A DNA stretch of 5,935 nt, from contig JAUXEL010000105.1 in the NCBI GenBank assembly GCA_030620575.1, positions 1 through 5,935 on the forward strand. Direction: 5' to 3'. The stretch is from Fidelibacterota bacterium. GTDB taxonomy: Bacteria; Fidelibacterota; Fidelibacteria; Fidelibacterales; Fidelibacteraceae. The position numbers and the translations under genes are program-made. Below, piece after piece: positions 1 through 5,898 of this stretch; within the stretch, counting starts at the first letter, position 1; the number at the start of each line of letters is the position of its first letter. The notes under the pieces are model-generated. The model saw nothing but the letters and a program-made list of their open reading frames with translations, did not search any database and was not told where the DNA came from.

Positions 1-1251
1 CAAACTTTGGCAGCACTTGCGGAACAGCATTTCGGTAGTGACTTGCGCGGGAAGTGGGTACTTACCGGCGGACTGGGAGCTATGAGCGGCGCACAACCGC
101 TTTCTGTAACAATGAATAACGGTGTTATTATCAATATTGAAATTGATCCGCTCCGGGCACAGCGCCGCGTGGATGAGGGATATTGCATGATGCTGACTTA
201 TTCACTTGACGAAGCAGTGGGCTTAATGATCGATGCGGTAAAAGCTGAAAAACCGCTTTCAATTGCCTTGATTGGAAATTGTGCTGACATTATTCCGGAG
301 ATGGTCAAACGCAATATCATTCCGGACGTTGTAACCGATCAAACCTCCGCACATAATTTACTGGATTATGTTCCCTCCGGTGACTTGGAAGCTTTGCGCA
401 AGTTGCGCGATAGTGACCCTGAAACCTATAAAAAACGTTCTCTGGAATCTATTGCCCGGCATACTCAGGGTATTTTAGATATGCAAAAAAAAGGTGCTAT
501 TGCCGTTGACTACGGTAATAATTTACGCGCTCAAGCGGAACTTGCCGGTGTAAAAGTAAGAGATGATGAGGGCAAATATTTATATCCCGGGTTTGTACCT
601 GCTTATATTCGTCCCTTGTTCTGTCATGGACGCGGTCCTTTTCGCTGGGTTGCGCTGTCCGGTGATATGGAAGATATTCGTATCCTGGATGATCTTGTGC
701 TGGAGTTATTTCCGAAGGATGATATCCTCACCCGATGGATCACGATTGCCCGCGATCAAGTGCCACAGCTTGGACTTCCTAACCGGGTCTGCTGGCTCGG
801 CTTGGGCGAACGGGCGGAATTCGCATTGCGTATAAATGATCTTGTTGCAAATGGTAAACTAAAAGCACCTATTGTTATCGGACGCGACCATCTTGATTGC
901 GGCTCGGTGGCATCGCCGGACAGGGAAACGGAAAACATGTTAGACGGCAGTGATGCCATTGCTGACTGGCCATTATTGAATGCTTTGGTCAATACTGCCT
1001 GTGGGGCCGACTGGGTTTCGATCCATAATGGCGGCGGTGTGGGAATTGGGAATTCAACCCATGCCGGACAGGTCATTGTAGCAACGGGTACTAAAGAAAA
1101 GGCACTGCGTTTACAGCGTGTTCTCGATGCCGATCCCATGATGGGCATCTTTAGGCATGTGGATGCAGGCTATGATGAAGCCAAGGCTTTCGCTAAGAAG
1201 CATAATGTAAATATTCCCAGTATGAAGGAACCAAAAGCCGGAAGCAAGTAG
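1..1251 (+). CDS. hutU: Urocanate hydratase (urocanase), 5'-truncated by window edge
   Basis: Urocanase converts urocanate to 4-imidazolone-5-propionate, the second step of histidine breakdown, in the cytoplasm using tightly bound NAD+ as an electrophile. The frame is open from base 1, so the start lies upstream. With codon 1 at base 1, a glycine-rich GGLGAMSGAQP stretch at codons 23-33 matches the NAD-binding region. DYGNN and PGFVPAYIRPLFC follow, then GLPNRVCWLGLGER with the expected active-site cysteine at codon 264 (Cys410 in the Pseudomonas putida enzyme), then the IGRDHLD, RETE, DGSDA and HNGGGVGIG blocks. About 416 codons are present; from the cysteine position and a family length near 557, roughly 145 N-terminal residues are missing. 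The pattern follows the bacterial short form rather than the longer animal form. The stop (TAG) lies 201 bases before ftcD. No frameshift or lost catalytic residue is visible. The family call is secure; completeness of the N-terminus cannot be judged. Confidence 0.97.
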   Translation, partial: QTLAALAEQHFGSDLRGKWVLTGGLGAMSGAQPLSVTMNNGVIINIEIDPLRAQRRVDEGYCMMLTYSLDEAVGLMIDAVKAEKPLSIALIGNCADIIPEMVKRNIIPDVVTDQTSAHNLLDYVPSGDLEALRKLRDSDPETYKKRSLESIARHTQGILDMQKKGAIAVDYGNNLRAQAELAGVKVRDDEGKYLYPGFVPAYIRPLFCHGRGPFRWVALSGDMEDIRILDDLVLELFPKDDILTRWITIARDQVPQLGLPNRVCWLGLGERAEFALRINDLVANGKLKAPIVIGRDHLDCGSVASPDRETENMLDGSDAIADWPLLNALVNTACGADWVSIHNGGGVGIGNSTHAGQVIVATGTKEKALRLQRVLDADPMMGIFRHVDAGYDEAKAFAKKHNVNIPSMKEPKAGSK

Positions 1252-1253
1252 CC

Positions 1254-1272
1254 TGAAGCATGAAGCATGAAG
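1254..1272. repeat. 7-base tandem repeat, TGAAGCA
   Basis: Two perfect copies of TGAAGCA lie at 1254-1260 and 1261-1267, followed by a partial copy TGAAG. The array begins directly after the hutU stop codon. It looks like slippage-prone filler DNA rather than a regulatory site. Confidence 0.75.
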
Positions 1273-1279
1273 AAGGTAC

Positions 1280-1303
1280 GAGTATGGGAGTGTAAGAGTG
1301 TAC
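1280..1303. repeat. 8-base degenerate tandem repeat, GAGTRTRN
   Basis: Three consecutive 8-base units, GAGTATGG, GAGTGTAA and GAGTGTAC, sit at 1280-1287, 1288-1295 and 1296-1303. A GTACGA word flanks the array on both sides (1277-1282 and 1301-1306 as TACGAA-like ends). It is degenerate and of unknown role. Confidence 0.6.
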
Positions 1304-1385
1304 GAAATGACAAAGTTAAGAGTATTTAATACAACTGTTCAAAAGCGAACTTTATTCTTTATACTTTTATCTTTAGTCTTTTCTT

Positions 1386-1413
1386 TTGCCTTACAATTTG
1401 TAACTTTTATAAA
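1386..1413 (+). promoter_or_regulatory. Possible sigma70-like promoter upstream of ftcD
   Basis: TTGCCT at 1386-1391 and TATAAA at 1408-1413 are separated by 16 bases, and the ftcD start follows 39 bases after the second box. The region is very AT-rich, so such matches arise easily by chance. I did not find a clean Bacteroidetes-type TAnnTTTG box; TACAATTTG at 1392-1400 is one base too long. A local promoter would explain the unusually long hutU-ftcD gap, but this is inference. Confidence 0.25.
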
Positions 1414-1452
1414 CCACAAAATTATCATTTCTTTTTTATAAGGATTTATAAC

Positions 1453-3138
1453 ATGAAAAAAATTATTGAATGCGTGCCCAATTTTAGCGAAGGGCGCAAC
1501 ATGGATATTATTAAACAGATCACGGATGTGATCGAAAGCGTTGACGGAGCACTTTTACTGGATGTGGATCCGGGCAAGGATACGAACCGGACGGTGGTAA
1601 CTTTTGCCGGTGAACCCGAACCGGTTATGCGGGCTGCCGTTGCCGCTGTAAAAAAAGCATCTGAAGTTATTGATATGTCCAAACATAGCGGCGCGCATCC
1701 ACGCATGGGTGCCACGGATGTCTGTCCTCTGGTCCCCGTTTCCAATATCACCATGGAAGAATGCGCCGAACTGGCTAAGGTTTTAGGAAAACGCATCAAT
1801 GAGGCCACGGGCATTCCGATCTTTTTATATGGTGAAGCGGCTCAACGCGAGAATCGCTACAATCTGCCCGATATACGCAAAGGCGAGTACGAGGCACTTG
1901 AAAAGAAATTCAAAGATCCCGATTTTGCTCCCGATTTCGGTGAACCGGTCTTTTTACCCAAGTCAGGTGCTACAGCCGTAAGCGCTCGAGCATTCATGCT
2001 GGCTTACAATATCAATTTAAATACGGCAGATCTTAAAGCGGCCAAAGATATCGCCCTGACCATTCGTTCCACAGGACGAGCCAAGCGTGATAAGGACGGC
2101 AAGATCGTCCGCGACGCTGAGGGCAAGATGGTCAAGGTCCCCGGCAAACTGAAATTCTGCCAGGCCGGCGGCTGGTACATTGAAGAATACGGCTATGCCC
2201 AGATCACGATGAACCTGCACCGTTTTGACATCACCGGCTTGCATACGGCCTTTGACATGGTCATCGACGAAGCCGCAAAAAAAGGACTGCGAGTCACAGG
2301 TTCCGAATTGATCGGACTGGTGCCACTGCAAGCCATGTTGGATACCGGCGAGTATTATTTAAAAAAACAGGGTGCGTCCACGGCTTGTCCCGAAAAAGAT
2401 ATTATCAGGACAGCGGTCCGTTCATTGGGATTGGAAGACACCTCACCCTTCGATCCTCAAAAACGCATTGTAGAATACGCACTTAAAAATGAAGAAGGTC
2501 AGTTGAAACACTTGACCGTGAATAATTTTACCGATCTGCTCTCATCTAACGCACCCGCTCCCGGCGGAGGAAGTGTGGCTGCCTTGAATGCCGCTCTGGG
2601 TGCCGCCCTGTCAGCAATGGTTGCAAATCTTACATTTGAAAATAAAGAGTACGCGGAAGTAAAAGAAGAAATGGAAAAATGTGGGCGTGATGGTCAGGCA
2701 CTGAAAGTAAAAGCACTTCAGCTGATAGACGAAGATACGGAAGCCTTCACCCGCTGGATGCAAGCGTTGCGCATGCCTAAAAAAAGTGAGGAAGATAAAA
2801 AGAAACGTGATAAGGCCGTTCAGCAGGCTGTACTTGATGCTATTGAAATCCCTCATGCTACCCTGAAATTGTGTAGCGACATTCTGAAGCTTGCTGAATA
2901 TGTTCTAAAAAATGGTAATCAAAATGCGCTTTCCGATGCGGCTGTTGCTGTGAGACAAACCCAAGCCGCAGCATGGGGCGCATATTATAATGTACTGATC
3001 AATCTTCCTTCTCTTGAGGATGAACCAACACGCACACGGATTAGCACAGAAGCAAAACAGTATGTTTCCAGTGTGCAAAATGATTGTGAAAAACTGGCCA
3101 AAACAGCAGAGGAGACGTTAGCACATGCTACAAGCTGA
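1453..3138 (+). CDS. ftcD: Bifunctional glutamate formimidoyltransferase / formimidoyltetrahydrofolate cyclodeaminase
   Basis: This fused enzyme completes histidine catabolism. The N-terminal part transfers the formimino group of N-formimino-L-glutamate to tetrahydrofolate, giving glutamate, and the C-terminal part deaminates 5-formimino-THF to 5,10-methenyl-THF plus ammonia. The transferase domain (about residues 1-325) opens with IIECVPNFSEGRN and carries KHSGAHPRMGATDVCP, whose His82 coincides in number with the catalytic histidine reported for mammalian FTCD. The GGWYIEEYGYAQ block is at about 239-250 and VTGSELIGLVPL follows in the second half. The cyclodeaminase domain (about 350-561) begins NNFTDLL and shows the APAPGGGSVAALNAALGAAL signature at 367 onward and DEDTEAF at 426-432, whose aspartates are candidates for the cyclodeaminase active site. 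Length (561 aa) is slightly above the mammalian 541, partly through a charged insert at about 212-235. The ATG is well supported: AAGGA lies eight bases upstream. Its 3' end overlaps hutI by 14 bases, implying co-transcription. Confidence 0.96.
   Translation: MKKIIECVPNFSEGRNMDIIKQITDVIESVDGALLLDVDPGKDTNRTVVTFAGEPEPVMRAAVAAVKKASEVIDMSKHSGAHPRMGATDVCPLVPVSNITMEECAELAKVLGKRINEATGIPIFLYGEAAQRENRYNLPDIRKGEYEALEKKFKDPDFAPDFGEPVFLPKSGATAVSARAFMLAYNINLNTADLKAAKDIALTIRSTGRAKRDKDGKIVRDAEGKMVKVPGKLKFCQAGGWYIEEYGYAQITMNLHRFDITGLHTAFDMVIDEAAKKGLRVTGSELIGLVPLQAMLDTGEYYLKKQGASTACPEKDIIRTAVRSLGLEDTSPFDPQKRIVEYALKNEEGQLKHLTVNNFTDLLSSNAPAPGGGSVAALNAALGAALSAMVANLTFENKEYAEVKEEMEKCGRDGQALKVKALQLIDEDTEAFTRWMQALRMPKKSEEDKKKRDKAVQQAVLDAIEIPHATLKLCSDILKLAEYVLKNGNQNALSDAAVAVRQTQAAAWGAYYNVLINLPSLEDEPTRTRISTEAKQYVSSVQNDCEKLAKTAEETLAHATS
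3109..3114 (+). promoter_or_regulatory. Ribosome-binding site for hutI, inside ftcD
   Basis: GAGGAG lies inside the last codons of ftcD, ten bases before the ATG at 3125. It supports that ATG as the hutI start even though it precedes the ftcD stop, and suggests the two proteins are translated in a coupled way. Confidence 0.6.
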
Positions 3139-4309
3139 TCTTATTATTGAACATGCTCATATGATGACAATATCATCTTTGGGAGAGATCGTTTCCGGTA
3201 CTTTAGTTGTTCGCGGGGAAGCAATTATTGATATTATTGACGGGGACACCCATCCTTATACTGCTAAGCGGATAATTGATGCCGGGGGGGCGCTGGTGCT
3301 GCCCGGATTTGTTGATTGCCATACGCATCTTGTGCACAGCGGATCCCGGGCAAATGAATTGCAATATCGTTTGCAAGGAATGTCTTATCAGGAAATCCAA
3401 CAACGTGGTGGCGGCATTTATGCCTCAGTACGTGCAACCCGTGCCGCGGACCCTGAAACATTGTATCGGGAATCGCTTGAACGCGCGAACATGTGCTTAG
3501 AGCACGGTACGACGACGGCTGAAATCAAAACAGGATATGGATTAGAGCCGGCAGCTGAGAAAAAAATGTTCGATGTTATTCATCGCCTGAACAAAGAAAG
3601 CGATCTTGAAACGGTTGCAACTTTTTTAGGTCCGCATGTTTACCCCGAAGATCAGGAACCTGAAAAATATTTAGATTGGCTCTTGCACGAAGGTTTGGAT
3701 CTGGCGAAAGATCAAGCTGAATTTGTTGATATTTATTGTGACATCGGAGCTTACTCTTTTGCAGATACCGAACAATTTTTAAAGGCGGCAAAAGAAAAGG
3801 GCTTGGCTCTTAAGATCCATTCCGGACAATTTGAATCGCTGGGCGCAACGGGCTTAGCGGCGGATATGTCGGCCGTCTCAGTGGATCACCTTGACCATGT
3901 GGCTCCCGCGGAATTTGACGCACTGTTACGTTCTGATACGGTGCCGGTATTTTTACCGGGATGCTCCTATTATTTACGCTCCACCTATCCGGACGCCCGT
4001 CCCTATTTGGATGCCGGTATGCCGGTTGCTCTTGCTACAGATTACAATCCTGGCACTTGCCCTTCACTGTCACTGCCTATAATGATGTCCCTTGCGGTCA
4101 TGCATATGGGATTCACCACAGAAGAAGCCCTGAAAGCAGTTACCATTAATGCAGCGAAAGCAATTAATCGTGAGGATCGTATTGGCTCCATTGAAAAAGG
4201 CAAACAGGCGGATATTGTTATTACTTCTGTAAAGAATTTTGATGATATGATCGCGATGTTTGGGGTTAATTGTGTGGACATCGTGATAAAAAAAGGAAAA
4301 ACAATTTAA
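3125..4309 (+). CDS. hutI: Imidazolonepropionase
   Basis: HutI hydrolyses 4-imidazolone-5-propionate to N-formimino-L-glutamate, linking HutU to the FtcD fusion. It belongs to the amidohydrolase superfamily of metal-dependent TIM-barrel hydrolases. The protein (394 aa, a little shorter than the usual 405-420) starts with a small beta-sandwich strand region (LIIEHAHMMTIS) and enters the barrel at GFVDCHTHLVHSGSR, where His66 and His68 form the HxH metal pair. Further expected ligands are His232 (KIHSGQF), the SVDHLDH segment with His255 and His258, and Asp306 (ATDYNPGTCPS). EIKTGYGL at about 133-140 is a typical HutI block. The C-terminal IGSIEKGKQADIVI returns to the sandwich domain. Bacillus subtilis HutI has a glutamate three residues after the metal histidine; here Gln235 is in that place, which I believe is common in other HutI enzymes. 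The ATG overlaps the ftcD end and has an upstream GAGGAG. All key residues are present, so it should be active. Confidence 0.96.
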   Translation: MLQADLIIEHAHMMTISSLGEIVSGTLVVRGEAIIDIIDGDTHPYTAKRIIDAGGALVLPGFVDCHTHLVHSGSRANELQYRLQGMSYQEIQQRGGGIYASVRATRAADPETLYRESLERANMCLEHGTTTAEIKTGYGLEPAAEKKMFDVIHRLNKESDLETVATFLGPHVYPEDQEPEKYLDWLLHEGLDLAKDQAEFVDIYCDIGAYSFADTEQFLKAAKEKGLALKIHSGQFESLGATGLAADMSAVSVDHLDHVAPAEFDALLRSDTVPVFLPGCSYYLRSTYPDARPYLDAGMPVALATDYNPGTCPSLSLPIMMSLAVMHMGFTTEEALKAVTINAAKAINREDRIGSIEKGKQADIVITSVKNFDDMIAMFGVNCVDIVIKKGKTI

Positions 4310-4310
4310 T

Positions 4311-4340
4311 CCGCAGATTTCGCAAATTCACACAGATTAT
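4311..4340. repeat. Short 9-base-period repeat downstream of hutI
   Basis: Immediately after the hutI stop, CGCAGATTT, CGCAAATTC and then ACACAGATT follow one another with a near 9-base period. The wording (CCGCAGATTTCGCA then ACACAGATTA) resembles a dispersed intergenic element that I recall from several bacterial genomes, but this cannot be confirmed from one copy. The word TCGCAAATT at 4320-4328 recurs in inverted orientation at 5781-5789. No terminator was seen in this 52-base spacer. Confidence 0.5.
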
Positions 4341-4361
4341 TAATAAGAAAGAATATAAAAA

Positions 4362-4832
4362 TTGAAAAAGCTGATTATTCTCCTCTTTGTTTTAAATACT
4401 TTTCTGATGGTTTATGCAGAAGAAAAAATTCAGCGGCATAGTTTATCGCTTGATCTTGGCGGTCATTTGTCATTTATATCATCTGAATATCAATATCTAT
4501 TTTACAGCCAAGAAAAACATCATTTTGCATTAACTGTTGGTGCGGGTACGATGTTCATGGTAAATACTTTTCCTCTTGGCTTGAATTATTATTACGGAGT
4601 TAAACATCAGGTTTTTGCCGGAGTGCAATTTGTCCCCTATTATTACTATGCTACCATTGTATATCCTCCTTCTTTACAGTCTTGGTTTTGGGATTTTTCT
4701 TTATCCCCTCGCATAGGTTATCGTTTTAATATGAAGAAATTTTTCTTACATGCATATTTTTCGCCTATATCCTCCTTAGATACTTGGGGTTTCCTGCCCT
4801 GGGGTGGATTGGGATTTGGTGTTTATTTATAA
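4362..4832 (+). CDS. Small secreted protein, probable outer-membrane beta-barrel, function unknown
   Basis: I do not recognise this 156-residue protein. It begins with a clear Sec signal peptide: two lysines, a hydrophobic run (LIILLFVLNTFLMV) and a likely signal peptidase I site after Ala19 (VYA/EE). The mature part is rich in aromatic residues and alternating strands, such as HSLSLDLGGHLSF, HHFALTVGAGTMF, KHQVFAGVQFVPYYYY, LSPRIGYRF and WGGLGFGVYL, ending in a hydrophobic strand near the C-terminus. This is typical of a small outer-membrane barrel. The start is TTG, chosen because the next in-frame ATG would cut into the signal peptide; the upstream purine-rich AAGAAAGAA at 4345-4353 is only a weak Shine-Dalgarno match. 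It lies 52 bases after hutI and may be read through from it, but nothing ties it to histidine use. It looks more AT-rich than the hut genes. A lipoprotein is excluded, as there is no lipobox cysteine. Confidence 0.75.
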   Translation: MKKLIILLFVLNTFLMVYAEEKIQRHSLSLDLGGHLSFISSEYQYLFYSQEKHHFALTVGAGTMFMVNTFPLGLNYYYGVKHQVFAGVQFVPYYYYATIVYPPSLQSWFWDFSLSPRIGYRFNMKKFFLHAYFSPISSLDTWGFLPWGGLGFGVYL

Positions 4833-4922
4833 AGCAAGAACTTAGTAGTTGGAAAATAGTAGTCAGTACTTAGGAAATTAAAGTGGAAAGATGCTGATCA
4901 AAAAAGGAACATTACTCTGATC
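4833..4922. other. Short intergenic spacer with small direct repeats
   Basis: The 90-base spacer contains the words ACTTAG, TAGTAG and AGTACTTAGG repeated in slightly altered form between about 4840 and 4875, and CTGATCA twice, at 4894-4900 and 4917-4923. The second CTGATCA overlaps the start codon of the next gene. No terminator or strong promoter was recognised. Confidence 0.5.
4904..4908 (+). promoter_or_regulatory. Distant Shine-Dalgarno candidate for the membrane protein gene
   Basis: AAGGA lies 14 bases before the ATG at 4923, further than is usual. It is the only good match nearby. Either translation starts with weak initiation at 4923, or a non-standard upstream codon such as ATT at 4911 or CTG at 4917, both in frame, is used. 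The MKK N-terminus followed by a membrane segment favours 4923. Confidence 0.35.
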
Positions 4923-5648
4923 ATGAAAAAATCCGATTTATTGATGGCCGGTTTGATTATTGCTTTAGTGGGGCTTTTTTTCCCAATTCCAATATTAAAA
5001 AGTTTTCAAGAGGGATTTCTTTTTAATGAAAACCTGTGGTGGATAACAAGTTTTGTTAAATTTTCCCTTCTTGCGACTTTGGGCGAGATGATCGGTCTGC
5101 GAATTAAAAAAGGGCGGTATAATCAGCCGGGGTTTGGAATTTTACCACGGGCTTTTGTTTGGGGCTTTCTGGGTATCGGCATTAAAATGGCTTTTATGAT
5201 CTTTTCTGCCGGAACCTCCGTTCTTTTGGTGAAATTTTTTCATATTAACCAGGCAATTGACGCAATGAAATTTGGAAATATTTTCGCGGCACATGAAGCC
5301 GGGCTGGGTTTTGTAAGATTCATAACAGCCTTTGCTATAAGTGTTTTTATGAATCTTATTTTTGCACCGGTTTTTATGACTTTTCATAAAATTACCGATA
5401 TTCATATTACGCAGACCGGTGGCACACTAAAAGGTTTCTTTTCCCCCATGCCAATTTATAAAATACTTTCTAAATTAGACTGGAATGTACAGTGGAATTT
5501 TGTTTTTAAGCGCACAATCCCTTTTTTCTGGATTCCGGCACATACGATCACTTTTTTGATGTCACCGGAATATCGAATTGTTTTTGCGGCACTTCTTGGA
5601 ATTATTCTCGGAATTATATTGTCTATTGCCGCTCAAAGATCTAAGTAG
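4923..5648 (+). CDS. Polytopic inner-membrane protein, function unknown (possibly Mpv17/PMP22-like)
   Basis: This 241-residue protein is strongly hydrophobic, with about six membrane segments: near residues 7-26, 39-58, 74-104, 130-152, 197-213 and 218-237. Between them are short conserved-looking blocks: GEMIGLRIKKGRY (54-66), GFGILPRAFVWGFLGIGIK (70-88), NLIFAPVFMTFHKITD (144-159) and WNFVFKRTIPFFWIPAHTITF (191-211). From memory, these blocks resemble a protein found widely in Bacteroidota, and the late Trp-x-x-x-Trp-Asn-Phe stretch followed by a prolines-and-aromatics segment is loosely like the Mpv17/PMP22 family. That assignment is tentative; the canonical Mpv17 motif is not fully matched. 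There are no transporter signatures or catalytic metal motifs I can name. The dense polar residues inside helices (His124, His155, Lys88, Arg76, Glu55) suggest a functional rather than decaying gene. It is preceded by a 90-base spacer and followed by non-coding DNA, so it probably ends this gene run. Confidence 0.8.
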   Translation: MKKSDLLMAGLIIALVGLFFPIPILKSFQEGFLFNENLWWITSFVKFSLLATLGEMIGLRIKKGRYNQPGFGILPRAFVWGFLGIGIKMAFMIFSAGTSVLLVKFFHINQAIDAMKFGNIFAAHEAGLGFVRFITAFAISVFMNLIFAPVFMTFHKITDIHITQTGGTLKGFFSPMPIYKILSKLDWNVQWNFVFKRTIPFFWIPAHTITFLMSPEYRIVFAALLGIILGIILSIAAQRSK

Positions 5649-5656
5649 TAATCCGT

Positions 5657-5811
5657 TTGTGTGAAACAGATTAGAAAATGGGAATCGCATGCTGTCAATA
5701 GCTTTTTTGATGTCATTTCGAACTCTCCTTCACCCTGATCATTCGGGGATTGAGATGACATTATTCATGGTGTTTTTGATAATTTGCGACTTGAATTTGT
5801 GTTTCACACAA
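5657..5811. repeat. 155-base nested inverted repeat (possible MITE-like element)
   Basis: The perfect 12-base word TTGTGTGAAACA at 5657-5668 is matched by its reverse complement TGTTTCACACAA at 5800-5811. Inside lie further paired words with shared symmetry: TCGCA (5685-5689) with TGCGA (5785-5789), TCAA (5695-5698) with TTGA (5776-5779) at equal spacing, TGTCATTTC (5711-5719) with GAGATGACA (5752-5760, one mismatch that would be a G-U pair in RNA), and a central hairpin at 5733-5748 (CCCTGA / TTCGGGG with a TCAT loop). No coding frame fills it, and I see no flanking target-site duplication. It could be a small non-autonomous mobile element, a REP-like sequence, or a structured transcript tail. 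Confidence 0.6.
5733..5748. repeat. Central hairpin of the nested inverted repeat
   Basis: The 16 bases CCCTGATCATTCGGGG can fold into a six-pair stem (one G-U) closed by a four-base loop. No T run follows, so it is not a typical Rho-independent terminator, although it could stabilise the end of the upstream mRNA. Confidence 0.5.
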
Positions 5812-5825
5812 GGGACCATCTTACT

Positions 5826-5839
5826 CTTCTGACTTCTGA
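5826..5839. repeat. 7-base tandem repeat, CTTCTGA
   Basis: Two perfect adjacent copies of CTTCTGA occur here, and a third copy appears at 5927-5933 near the window end. They are embedded in a pyrimidine-rich stretch running from about 5818 to 5860. Confidence 0.6.
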
Positions 5840-5862
5840 TTTTTAACTTTTATCTTCTTAAT

Positions 5863-5898
5863 AGGTTAAGGTTAAGGTTAAGGTTAAGGTTGAGGTTG
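5863..5898. repeat. Six-copy hexanucleotide tandem array, AGGTTR
   Basis: Four copies of AGGTTA (5863-5886) are followed by two copies of AGGTTG (5887-5898). The array lies in non-coding DNA between a pyrimidine-rich stretch and a purine-rich stretch (AGAAAGAAAAGAA). Copy number in such arrays often varies by replication slippage. Confidence 0.9.

Larger units (their letters stand above)
1252..1452. other. Intergenic region with degenerate repeats between hutU and ftcD
   Basis: This 201-base gap holds no convincing gene. Its first 50 bases are short tandem repeats (listed separately). The rest is AT-rich and pyrimidine-rich on this strand and leads into the ftcD ribosome-binding site, AAGGA at 1440-1444, eight bases before the ATG. 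No hairpin followed by a T run was seen, so there is no evident terminator for hutU, and read-through from hutU into ftcD remains possible. Confidence 0.7.

Noticed and set aside
756..1148. Minus-strand open frame of 130 codons within hutU
   Set aside because: It is antisense to conserved urocanase motifs, lacks any recognisable domain and is explained by the codon pattern of the real gene.
1446..1814. Minus-strand open frame of 122 codons over the ftcD start
   Set aside because: It is a shadow of the conserved transferase domain; its serine/threonine-rich composition is typical of antisense translation.
3827..3829. Loss of a catalytic glutamate in HutI (Gln235 in place of the Bacillus subtilis glutamate)
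   Set aside because: As I recall, glutamine at this place is found in other HutI enzymes, and all metal-binding residues are intact, so it is not evidence of inactivation.
5142..5405. Minus-strand open frame of 87 codons inside the membrane protein gene
   Set aside because: It is rich in Lys, His and Asn as expected from the antisense of hydrophobic codons, with no supported start or domain.
5733..5748. Rho-independent terminator for the membrane protein gene
   Set aside because: The stem has no following T run and lies about 85 bases after the stop codon; it fits better as part of the larger inverted repeat.
5657..5811. Complete insertion sequence
   Set aside because: The element is too short to encode a transposase, none is visible nearby, and no target-site duplication flanks it.
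5863..5898. CRISPR or telomere-like array
   Set aside because: The units are only six bases long without spacers, so it is not CRISPR; it is internal to the sequence and short, so a telomere reading is unsupported.
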